Shown here one piece after another: positions 50,211 through 60,700 of a DNA stretch of 64,000 nucleotides. Below the pieces are notes generated by a model. The model had not been told where the DNA came from. It did not search any database and saw only the letters and a list, made by a program, of their open reading frames with translations. The translations under genes were made by a program, and so were the position numbers. Each line of letters begins with the position of its first letter. Position 1 is the first letter of the stretch. The stretch is from NCBI GenBank assembly GCA_947493325.1, contig CANLQI010000001.1, positions 314,501 through 378,500 of the forward strand, in the 5' to 3' direction. This DNA comes from an uncultured Sphingomonadaceae bacterium. Its GTDB lineage: Bacteria > Pseudomonadota > Alphaproteobacteria > Sphingomonadales > Sphingomonadaceae.

Positions 50211-52241
50211 CTAACCTTCCGCCTTGATGATATCAAATGAGGTAAGGTTGATATTCATCGGAATTTCATTGACGGACAGGATCGCCAGCTTTGGTACGCT
50301 GCGCCGGGTCAGGCTGTGCATGTGTCGCCGCAATTCGGCCCCGCACAGCAACACGGGATGGCGGCCCTGCTTGGTCATTTCATCCGACATATTGGCCAGT
50401 TTCTTGATAATCTGCTCGGCCAGAGCAGGTTCGATAACAACCGGACTGTTGCCATCACTCGTATTAACGCCGGACATGATTTGATGCTCGATCCTGGGGT
50501 CTAGGCTAAGCACAGCCAAATCATCATGCGTACCGCGCAGTTGCTGGCAGATAACGTGCTTCATGCGTTGCCGTACCATCTCGGTCAGAGCCGCAGGCTC
50601 TTTAACCTGCCTGCCAACATCGACCAGTGTTTCGCAGATCAGGTCGATATTTGCGATCGATACATTTTCCGCCAAAAGGTTTTGCAGGACATTCTGTATA
50701 TCGGCGACCGACATGATATTGGGAATAAGATCCTCGATCAGGCCGGGCTGGCGAGAGCGCACGCCATCAAGCATCTGGATGATGTCATTGCGGGTCAACA
50801 GATATTCCGTGCCGTTTTTGACCACTTCTCCCAGATGGGTGATAAACACGGTCAGCGGGTCGATCAGCGTATAGCCTTCCGACTTGGCCGTTTCCGTGTG
50901 TTCGTTTTCGACCCATATTGCGGGCAGGCCGAATGCCGGGTCATTCGTTTCAACGCCTGGCAAATTGTGGCGCGATATATCGCTGCGCACGGCCAGTGTC
51001 ATTTCGGGGAAGATATCGGCTTTGCCATGGCTGGTGCCAAATATGGCGATATTATATTGATTGGCGCCCAGCGCGGCATCATCCTTGAATTTGACGGCCG
51101 GGAAGCGGAAACCATTGTTTTCCAGCTGGCTTTTGCGCAGGCTGGTGATGCGGTCGAAAATAACCGGTTCCTTGGGCTTCCAGTGTTCGGCAAGCTCGCT
51201 GCCCAGCGCAATTTCAATGGGCGCGGGCATGGTGGATGCATGACTGTCCTCTGCGTCATCATCACTTGAGAACTGATCATCCCCCGCGATGGACGGTTTA
51301 TTCCTGATCGAAAACCAGGCCAGCATGGCAAAACCCACAATAAGGAATATCGGCCATTTCGGCATGCCGGGCAGCAACAGCAGTATAAGCAGGGAGCAGG
51401 TTACAATAATCGGAATACGCGGCACAGATGCCAGCTGCCGCAGCACTTCGGTGCTAAGTTCACGGTCGGCGGAAGAGCGTGTGACGATAATACCGGTGGC
51501 CACGGATATGATAAGCGCGGGCAATTGTGTTGCAATGCCGTCGCCAATGGTGAGCAGGGTGAAATGCTGTAGCGATTCCATCCAGCTCATGTCCATCTGT
51601 ACAACGCCGACAATCCAGCCTGCGATGATATCGATCAGCAGGATAATGATGCCCGCAATGGCGTCGCCTTTTACGAACTTGCTGGCGCCGTCCATGGAGC
51701 CGTAAAAGGACGCTTCCTTTTCCAGTTCCTTGCGGCGTGCAGCGGCTTCATGCTGGTCGATCAGACCCATGTTGAGGTCGGCATCAATGCTCATCTGCTG
51801 CCCTGGCATGGAATCCAGCGTGAAACGGGCCGCGACTTCAGAAACGCGCTGCGCACCCGATGTAATCACGACATATTGGACAACCACCAGTATGAAGAAC
51901 ACCACCAGCCCGATAATGAAACTGCCCTGTACCGCATAATCACCGATCGCACCAATAACTTCACCGGCGTCGCCGCCCGTCAGGATCAGCCGGGTGGCCG
52001 CGACGTTCAGGGATAATCGATACAATGTCGCCACAAGTAACAGCGAAGGAAATGTGGAAAATTCAACAGGTTTGGCCACATAGAAAGTCAGCAGCAATAT
52101 AGTGAGGGCCAGACCAAAGTTAATAATGATCGCGAGGTCCAGCAGAAAAGGCGGAATGGGCGAGAATAATATCAGCAGGATCAATATCGTGCCGATGACC
52201 AGAAACAGATCCTTGCTTTTCGCCGACAGTTTATCCAGCAT
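50211..52241 (-). CDS. flhA: Flagellar export gate protein FlhA
   Basis: 676 residues. Eight N-terminal membrane helices with 'PVEFSTFPSLLLVATLYRLSLNVAATRLIL' and the conserved loop 'ARFTLDSMPGQQMSIDADLNMG', followed by a cytoplasmic domain (about 340-676) that docks chaperones and substrates. The ATG overlaps flhB by 11 bases. Intact. Confidence 0.97.
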   Translation of the reverse strand: MLDKLSAKSKDLFLVIGTILILLILFSPIPPFLLDLAIIINFGLALTILLLTFYVAKPVEFSTFPSLLLVATLYRLSLNVAATRLILTGGDAGEVIGAIGDYAVQGSFIIGLVVFFILVVVQYVVITSGAQRVSEVAARFTLDSMPGQQMSIDADLNMGLIDQHEAAARRKELEKEASFYGSMDGASKFVKGDAIAGIIILLIDIIAGWIVGVVQMDMSWMESLQHFTLLTIGDGIATQLPALIISVATGIIVTRSSADRELSTEVLRQLASVPRIPIIVTCSLLILLLLPGMPKWPIFLIVGFAMLAWFSIRNKPSIAGDDQFSSDDDAEDSHASTMPAPIEIALGSELAEHWKPKEPVIFDRITSLRKSQLENNGFRFPAVKFKDDAALGANQYNIAIFGTSHGKADIFPEMTLAVRSDISRHNLPGVETNDPAFGLPAIWVENEHTETAKSEGYTLIDPLTVFITHLGEVVKNGTEYLLTRNDIIQMLDGVRSRQPGLIEDLIPNIMSVADIQNVLQNLLAENVSIANIDLICETLVDVGRQVKEPAALTEMVRQRMKHVICQQLRGTHDDLAVLSLDPRIEHQIMSGVNTSDGNSPVVIEPALAEQIIKKLANMSDEMTKQGRHPVLLCGAELRRHMHSLTRRSVPKLAILSVNEIPMNINLTSFDIIKAEG

Positions 52242-53334
52242 TATCGTTCACCTGCTCTGCATGAGCGGTTGCACCGTCCAGCCTGTTTTTGCGTATCTGC
52301 ATGTAAATGTCGGCGACATCATGGAACAGGCCATCGGGAATTTCCTGCCCCAATTTACCGCCATCATATAAAGCGCGGGCCAGCTTCCTGTTCTCAATGA
52401 CGGCAACGCCGTGCAGAAATGCCTTGCTCTTGATGAGAAGAGCGAAATTATTGCGCCCCTTGGCGGCAATTTGCGGCGCTTCCATCGTGCCCGGTTTATA
52501 GGTCAGGGCAATGGCATAATGATGCGGGTTGGTAATCACCACATCTGACCCGGCAACGCCGCCCATGCTCTCGCTCTGCTGCGCAAATTCCTTGTGCAGC
52601 TGTTTGCGTTTCTGTTTCAGTTTGGCATCGCCTTCCCGGTCGCGCAGTTCGCGTTTGACCTCGCGCGAGGACATGCGCATCTGCTTGTGATATTCCTTGC
52701 GCACGATGATCTGGTCGATCACCATGAATATAAAGGCAAGGCCCATGAAAATGAGCAGCAGACGAAAGCCTGTCAGCAGCATGATGCCTGCAAGTTTTTG
52801 CGCATCGGATGCGGCGGCGCCATAGGTATCCACGCTGTAACGGATAAACAGATATGCACAGCCTGAATATGCCGCCAGCTTGATCACATTCTTCAGCGTT
52901 TCCTTCAGCATTTTCAGGGAAAACACACGCTTGAAACCCTTGGCCGGGCTCATCCGGCTGAAATCGGGTTTCAGCGGATGGGTGGAAAAGATAAATCCGC
53001 GCAGCTGGAGCATCTCAAGGAAAATGATAATGGCCACGGCAATACCCATTAACAAAAGTAGCGGATAAAATACCGGCCATAGTTTCGCAGCGGAAAAGGC
53101 CAGTATTTCGGCTGGGGTAGTCGCGCTGTTCACTTCCACGGAAACCGATGCGCGCATAACATCGATAAAGCTGCTGGCAGTCATCGCCCCAAAAATGGCG
53201 ATGAAAGCGCATAAGGCCGCCAAAACCGACAGAAACCCCAGATCCATTCCGCGCGCAACCGTACCTTTTTCGCGTGCCTTGCGCAGTTTGAAAGGGGTGG
53301 GTTCTTCGGTTTTATCCTGATCAGAATCTTCCAT
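52231..53334 (-). CDS. flhB: Flagellar export switch protein FlhB with NPHH site
   Basis: 367 residues: N-terminal 'DKTEEPTPFKLRKAREKG', four membrane helices, and the cytoplasmic autocleavage domain. The usual NPTH motif at 269-272 reads NPHH here ('VVITNPHHYAIALTYKPG'). Asn269, Pro270 and His272 are kept, so cleavage between Asn and Pro is still expected. FlhB switches substrate specificity under FliK control. Confidence 0.96.
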   Translation of the reverse strand: MEDSDQDKTEEPTPFKLRKAREKGTVARGMDLGFLSVLAALCAFIAIFGAMTASSFIDVMRASVSVEVNSATTPAEILAFSAAKLWPVFYPLLLLMGIAVAIIIFLEMLQLRGFIFSTHPLKPDFSRMSPAKGFKRVFSLKMLKETLKNVIKLAAYSGCAYLFIRYSVDTYGAAASDAQKLAGIMLLTGFRLLLIFMGLAFIFMVIDQIIVRKEYHKQMRMSSREVKRELRDREGDAKLKQKRKQLHKEFAQQSESMGGVAGSDVVITNPHHYAIALTYKPGTMEAPQIAAKGRNNFALLIKSKAFLHGVAVIENRKLARALYDGGKLGQEIPDGLFHDVADIYMQIRKNRLDGATAHAEQVNDNAG

Positions 53335-53337
53335 AGA

Positions 53338-54096
53338 TCACAAAAGCCTTGGAATAATATCAAGCGTCGCACGCATGAGTTGCAGGAATATGGTGGATGA
53401 GACCGCAAATGCGATGGGCAGAAATACCAGCAGCATGATCGCTTTCGCCTGAAACCCGAGCAGCAGGACATGCATTTGCGGTAGTGTCCGCGACATGACG
53501 GCAATCGTGATATCTGTCAGGAAAAGCGCCAGCAGCGGTATTGCGGCAATCCCGAACGCGAGCACGAAACTTAATGAAATATGCGAGAATACCGGCAACA
53601 GGCTGGATGTAATCTGGGCTGCGCCAAGCGGGATATTCTCCACCGATGCCGACCAGATGGCAATCAGTTCCGCCGGTCCTTCCATGGCAAAGAATATGGC
53701 GGCCGCTGCATATGCAAATAATGTTCCGACCAGGGGTGTGCGGGCTCTTGTCGTGGGATCAACGAGCAGGGCGAGACCAAAGCCCGCCTGCACGTCCAAT
53801 GTCCTGCCCGCTGTATATAGCGCGGCAAATGCAATCTGGAATGCCAGCACAATTGTTAGCCCAAGCAACAGTTCCAGGGCGGCAATCCTGATAAACCCTA
53901 TGGCCGCCAGATTAAGCTGATAGGTTTGTTCGGGATAGCTGGTCACAAGCCATGCGGATAGGCTGAGGCCGAACAGCACGCGGATAATGGCGGGGATACG
54001 GATCAGGGTAAAAGGCGGCGCAAATGCGAATACCGGGCCAATACGCAGGCTGAGCAGCAAAATCGCCAGTATCCAGTTTGCAAATTCATCGGACAT
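53338..54096 (-). CDS. fliR: Flagellar export gate protein FliR
   Basis: 252 residues with six membrane segments. 'RIGPVFAFAPPF', 'IPAIIRVLFGLSLSAWL' and 'AGRTLDVQAGFGLALLVDP' are family features. Forms the export pore with FliP and FliQ. It lies three bases before flhB. Confidence 0.95.
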   Translation of the reverse strand: MSDEFANWILAILLLSLRIGPVFAFAPPFTLIRIPAIIRVLFGLSLSAWLVTSYPEQTYQLNLAAIGFIRIAALELLLGLTIVLAFQIAFAALYTAGRTLDVQAGFGLALLVDPTTRARTPLVGTLFAYAAAAIFFAMEGPAELIAIWSASVENIPLGAAQITSSLLPVFSHISLSFVLAFGIAAIPLLALFLTDITIAVMSRTLPQMHVLLLGFQAKAIMLLVFLPIAFAVSSTIFLQLMRATLDIIPRLL

Positions 54097-54102
54097 ACGG
54101 GT

Positions 54103-54375
54103 TTAATTGCCACCAATGCTGGGAATGGTGAGATAGAGCGTGGTGGCAAATTGCGTAATGCTGGTTATCATCCATGGTCCAAAAGCAATCAGTAAAAATG
54201 CCGCGACCATCAATTTGGGCACAAAGCTGAGCGTCATTTCCTGAATTTGCGTGGCAACCTGAAAAATGCTCACCAGCAATCCGACGATGAGAATGGCGAC
54301 CAATATCGGGCCTGCCACCATCATGGCATGCCACAGCATTTCATTGATATAGTTTAGAGCCCTATCTGCCCCCAA
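54103..54375 (-). CDS. fliQ: Flagellar export gate protein FliQ
   Basis: 90 residues, two membrane helices, with the conserved 'QVATQIQEMTLSFVPKL'. A TTG at 54375 behind GGAAGG gives the normal length; the first in-frame ATG would cut 12 residues that belong to the family alignment. First gene of the minus-strand unit fliQ-fliR-flhB-flhA-TPR. Confidence 0.95.
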   Translation of the reverse strand: MGADRALNYINEMLWHAMMVAGPILVAILIVGLLVSIFQVATQIQEMTLSFVPKLMVAAFLLIAFGPWMITSITQFATTLYLTIPSIGGN

Positions 54376-54533
54376 AACATGGCCTTCCGTTGCAATTTCG
54401 GCATCTGGTGTGATACCGGATTGTCAATATTTAAGAATATCATTTCAATGATATACACGTGATGTCAAGATATGTTTGACGATATGTCAATGTTTTACCA
54501 GTTGCGCAGTTTAAGGCGCATCAAATTTTTTCC

Positions 54534-54560
54534 TAAACAAATTCCGATTTTTTCCGATTG
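54534..54560 (+). promoter_or_regulatory. Putative sigma-28 (FliA) promoter of the second YD-repeat gene
   Basis: TAAACAAA (54534-54541), 11-base spacer, TCCGATTG (54553-54560). The CCGAT core and TAAA element match the sigma-28 consensus with exact spacing, slightly better than at the first gene. It lies 51 bases before the ATG. Upstream (about 54463-54492) GTCAA/TTGAC inverted repeats and a repeated GATATGT may bind a regulator of this or the divergent fliQ promoter. Confidence 0.55.
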
Positions 54561-54601
54561 TTGGAATGTTGGAGAGGCGTTGTGCCTTTTTTGGACTAAG
54601 C

Positions 54602-54739
54602 GGGAAAAGCGATGGTAGCGATATTTACGGGATTGGGATCTGGTTTGGAGAACGGATCGGGTTCGGCGCTGGGTGCGGGGGGATTGCTGGGGCAGTCCAG
54701 TCTGGGCCGAGCGGGCGAGCAGCTGTTTTTCAATGCGGC
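54602..54739 (+). repeat. 138-base segment identical to 8495-8632
   Basis: The partner of the repeat at the start of the first giant gene. The copies are in direct orientation, 46.1 kb apart. Confidence 0.9.
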
Positions 54740-57700
54740 GACGGGCAATCTGGTGGTATCGCAGCGTGACGAGTTTGTGGTGGGGCGCGGTCCCGACGCC
54801 AATATCGCCCGCACCTATAACAGCCAGGGCGACCTGTCCGACGAAAATGGCGACAATTGGCGCCAGAGTACGGATCAAAGAGTGTACGGCGTTGAGGGCA
54901 CGCTGAACACAGCAGGTTCTTATGTGCGGCGTAGCTATGCGGACGGTACGGTCGGTATCTACACATGGGATGCCGGACGATCGGCATATATTTCCAAACG
55001 CGGCGGCGGTGCCCATGACACGCTTGCCTATGCCTCCAACAGCTGGACATGGACCGACGGCGACAGCAAATATACGCAGAAATTCAGCGGGCACGGAGTT
55101 GCGAATAGCTGGCGTATAACGGAATACCGCGACACAGACGGCAATAAGCTGACCTATACCTACAGCGGGACCAAGCTGGATAAAGTGTCCACACAGGATG
55201 GATCTTATGTGCAGTATAGCTGGTCGGGCAATAATATTACCAAGGTTACGACCAGTTATACAGATCTGGCGAACGGTAACAGCGCAGAGACGCTCACGCG
55301 CGTCTATTATGCCTATGACAGCCAGAACCGGCTGAAGAGTGTGACAACTGATCTTTCACCGGAAAATAATTCGGTTTCTGATGGCAAGAAATATGTCACG
55401 ACCTACACCTATGACGGGACATCGAAGCGTATTGCATCGATCAGCCAGACGGACGGATCGAAGGTTGAGATTGACTATGTTCAGATAGACGGGGACTACC
55501 GTGTCAGCGCGTTTGTGCAGACGGTGGCGAGCGGTGAGAGCCGGACGACACGCATTGGCTATGGCGTGCATGTCACGAGTGTGACTGATCCTATGGGTCA
55601 GGTGACGAAGTTTTATTATGATGACAAGGGTCAGCTGGTGCAGCTGGTATCGCCTCCGGCCTATACAGGCGGTCCGTCGCAGGTTGTGCAATATGAATAT
55701 GACGCTGACGGCAATGTGGTGCGCACGATTGAGACAGATAGCGACAATGCGTCAGCGGCGGGCAATCTGGTCAAGGCATCTGGCTGGGGCGACGGTGAAA
55801 CGGCCTATCGCGGGGATAATCTCATCGATGATTCCGGATGGCCGCAGGATGTGAACGGAACGCTGCCAGCGGCGGGCACTATCGGTGCGGGTTTTACCGG
55901 GAGCTATACAAGCGAAACCGAATGGACCGTGACATCTGGCCCCTATGGCGAACAGGTTGTGTCGCTGCATGCCGGACAGAATGATAGTGCAAATAGCGCA
56001 GGCGGCGGGGCTGTTTCGTCAGGATTTCCCATAGATGGCTCAAAAAACTATGAATACACCTGGTATTTCAAGAATGATGGACCGGCCAAGCACAACATCT
56101 ATTTTGGTCATACCGGCGCGCAGGTTAAAAACGCTTCCAATGGTGCAGCAAACACGAACCCGTATTTCTACTATGCCAGTCCAGCAGCGCAGGATGCGCT
56201 GTTTGAATCCGGCAAATGGTATAAGGTTGTAGGCTATGTGAAGCCTGAAGGTTCACCCAATGAACCCAATAACATGATGGGCGGTGTTTATGATCTTGAA
56301 ACAGGCGAAAAGATAGCCGAAACATCCACATTCAGATGGAATGAAGCCCGCACCACCGACACGGCCCATTCGCGTTTTTTCAATTTTTATGGCACGCAAA
56401 TCGCCAAGAACGCGCATTTTTATAAACCCGAAGTGCGCGAAGTCGCCGACATTGCGATTTTGAATGATGGCGAAAAACTGGATATCGCACGCGATGCCAA
56501 TCTGTTGCAGGCACCCGATGTGGATGGCTGGATCACCAGTGCTGCCTATGACAGGGACGATGAAGCACGTTGGACTCAGGCGCAGGGGCCGGATGGTGCA
56601 AGAGCGGTCGTTCTGGACACGGGGCAGTTTGATGGCGCAGCGGATGGCGGCGGCCAGTTTACCAACCAGTTCACGATCGATGCACAAAAAACATATAAAT
56701 TCACCCAATATGTGCGCAAGTCCGACCTGGATAACCACAGTATCTATTTTGGTTTGTCCTCAAATGGCACACCCTATGTCAAATATGGCCACAATGGCAC
56801 CAACGCGACGAATCCCTATTTCATGGGCTGGGGCACCAGCACGCAGCAGTCCGCGATGGACGAAAACAAATGGTATAAGATTGTCGGCTATGTCCTGCCG
56901 GAAGGGTCGGCCAATCAGCCAACAGGTAGCCTGGGCGGTATCTATGATGCTGAAACCGGAGCTAAGGTAGGTGATACGGTCAGCTTCCGTTGGCATGAAA
57001 ACCGTCCGAACAACAATGTTTACGCCCGTTTCTTCACATATAGCGGACAGGCTGAAAGCGGGTGGAGCACGCAGTGGGCCGCTCCTGAGGTTGTTGAAGT
57101 CGATAATGCCGATCTTGCTGCCGATAACGCCAACCCGTTCGGCATTGTTTATGATGAGAGCGCGCCGGAAACACGTTATGAATATGATACGAACGGCAAC
57201 GTCATCAGGATCATTGATCCGACTGGCAATATCACGACACGCACCTATGATGCGAAAAACAACCTGCTGAGTGAGACGGTAAGGGGCACCAGCGCAGCCG
57301 TCGCACAGACCGATAATCTCAAGCCGGATATTTCGCACACAGGCCAGTGGTATGATACCCATACCACCCGCGTCGCCACCGCTGATATCAATGGACAAAA
57401 GGCCAGCAAATTCACGATAAACGCGGGTGCGAGCTATGGCCGCACCTATTCATCGCTTGGTGCTGTGAAGGCGGGGGACACAGTCACATACCGTATTACA
57501 GCCCAGGCCACAGGCGGTGTAACGCACCATATGCTGGGAATTCACGGCAATGTGAGCAGCTGGGGCAGACCCACCGATGGAGAAAGCATCGGCCATGTGG
57601 TGGAAGGACCCGGCAAGCTGGTGCAGAGTTCTTCCGGCTATTGGTATATTGACGGTCTTTCGGAGACGGAGCCGACGACCATTGAACTGCGACGGACATT

Positions 57701-60700
57701 TTCGGCGGACCAGTATGCGTATGCGCATTTCTACATCAACTATCCGGCGGATCAGCCGGGCGATGCGGTCATACTGTCCGCACCCGATGTCACGATATTG
57801 CGCCAGGATCATGAGGTCGTCTCGCCCACTGATCTGGCCCAATGGGGTGGTGGCGGCACCACTGCCGCGCCAGCAGGCACTCTGCATGGCGCGCCAGCCA
57901 CTAAATATACTTCAGCTGTAGGTGCCAACTGGTCGGGAGTATCCAAAGGTTTCACTGCCCAAAAAGGGGAGAAATTCGTATTTGACATGACCCTGCAGGC
58001 GGTGGGTTCGGTAACGAAACAGTCGATTGGCCTGCATGGCGGTTCTACCGCGTGGGGAAGCTCTGCGCTGGCATCGGCAAAAATAGTGTCGGGACCAGGC
58101 ACGATGACTCAGACAGTTGGCGGGCTGTGGCAAGTGTCCGGCCTGTCCACCACGACGCCAACACGGGTTCAGGTGACCCGCACCTATGACCGGGACGAAA
58201 GTGGCGGTGCCTATCTGTATATTGATCATCCCGGTGGCTATCGTGATGGCACGGCGCTGATTGCTGCAGCACCCAAAGTCACCAAGTTTACAGCTGAGAG
58301 TAGCCCCGATCTTACCACGCGGTACGTTTACGATGCCGAAAACCACCTGCGCTTTGCCATAAGTGCCGAGGGTCATGTGACGGAATATTACTATCGTGCC
58401 AACGGACAAATGTACTGGAAGGTCGAATTTACACAGGATATCTATGATATCAGCTCGCTTGCGCCCGATGCTGTGTTGACGGAAGCGCAGCTCACAGCGT
58501 GGGTGCAATCGGTTGCTGGTCCATCCGGAACTGATGGCAGCCAGGCAAAAATAACCTATAGCCTGTACGATGCGCGCGGCAATGTAACCCAGGTACGCAG
58601 ATATGGCGCGGCAACAGATCGCTCGCACGCAAGTACGGCAGAGGGCTATAGTTACGAATATTTCACCTATGACCAGGCCGGGAATCTGTTGAAACGCAAC
58701 AGCCTGGACGAAAACAGCGAGACATTTGTCTATGACGGCATGAACCGCCTGGTGGCCTCGACCGACCTTTCCGGCGGTACAACCAGTATCGTATTCAGCG
58801 ACAGTGTTAACCGGACGGTCATGACGACGGCGGATGGAGGCACGACAACCTCAATCTATAACAAGGCGGGCGACCTGCTCAGCCTGACCCGTGCGGGCAC
58901 ATATTCGACGACAGGCAAGTCAACCTTTGTCTATGATCGCAATGGCCGGGTGCGCCTCGAAAAAGATGGTACAAACCTTAAAAACTATCACCTGTATGAC
59001 AAACAAGGCCGCAAGGTTGCCGATATCAATCATGCGGGCGATGTCATGGAATATAAATATGACAGCCAGGGCCGGATCATCGCCACCGTTCGGTACGCCT
59101 ATGGCATAACCAGCGAGCAGCATGTCCTGCTCGCCAATCCCGATAATGATTTGGAAATGGATGATATCCGTCCAAATGCCCATAGCTATGACATCTGGGA
59201 ATGGAATATTTATGATGATGCGGGCCGTGTTATCCAGACTGTTGACGGTACGGGCGGCATATCGGCGTTTGACTATGATGCTTCAGGCCGGCTCGTCAAA
59301 ACGGTTGATTATGTAAACAAGCTGACCACAGCGCAGCTGACCGCCATGCGCGCCGACCCTCCGGAATACCCACTTACACCAGTCGCAGATGCGAAAGATG
59401 CCATTAGCCGTACTTTCTTTGACCGTGATGGCCGGGTGATCGGATCGCTGGATGGTGAGGGGTATCTCACGCACAATGTCTATGACAAGGCGGGCATGCT
59501 TATCCAGGAAACCCGCTATGCGAAGATAACCAATGCATCGCTCCGTGCTTCGGGCAGTTTCAACCAGCTGCAATCAGGTCTGGCGTCCGCGGCAGACGTA
59601 ACGATTCACAATATATACGATAACCAGGGACTGCTTCGCTATAATGTGGATGCTGCCGGCACTGTCACCACCTATACGTATAACCGCGCGCGCAAGCTGA
59701 CGACCACCAGGCAATATGCGAATACGGTCAACATCACCGACTTCAGCTATGCCAACATCAAGGCGGCTGTTACAACATCGTCCAATGACCGCATAAGCAC
59801 GCTGACCTATAACAGCGCAGGACAGGTGGCAACGAGTACGGATGCCACCGGCCACCGCACGACGTTTACCTATGACGCCATGGGGCAGGTGATCAAGGCC
59901 GTTGAGGGTAACGGTTCTCTGGCCCGCACGACGCGCAATTGGTACAGCGGCAAGGGTGAGCTGCGTTTCACTGTCGATGCCGAGGGCTATGTGCGCCGTT
60001 TCGACTATGATGCCGCGGGCCGCAAGACCCGTGAGGTGCGCTGGTCAAACCGCGTTACTGCGAGCGACAGCACTACGATTGCGCAGATTAACAGCCTGGC
60101 GAGTGCCGCAGGCACTTGGACCGACATGCGCTATACCTATGATAGCGCGGGGCGCCAGAACAGCGTTTATGATGGCGAGGGCAACCGTACGGTGTTCACC
60201 TATCACCGGACCGGCAAGCTTAATGCGACGTATGCTGCCTATGGCACAGGCGATCAGTCCATTTCTGTAAAAATCTATGACGGTGCTGGCCGTGTGATTC
60301 GTGACATCTCCGCCTATGGTGAGCCGGAGCGCACCGACACCTATTATGCCTATGACGGTCTGGGCAACCTGATAAAAAGAACAGATCCGAATGGGTTTGA
60401 TCATTACACGACCTACACGCATGACAAACGCGGCAATGTACTGACCATGACGGATGCCGAGGGCGGTATGACGCGCTATGAATATAACGCCTTTGGACAG
60501 GTGGTGAAGACTATCGATCCCGAAGGCAATGCCAGCTATAACTATTATGACAATCAGGGCCGGCTGATCCGCACGCGCGACGCGGAAAACTATGTGACGG
60601 TGAACAGCTATACCGTCTTTGGCGAAATGTCACAGGTGCGCCGCTATTATAACAGGGCCAATAATGCGGCATCGGTCAGCAACATCACGACCGTGACCGC

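Noticed and set aside
54376-54533. Sigma-54 promoter for fliQ
   Set aside because: The best candidate reads AG-N10-GC, missing the invariant GG.
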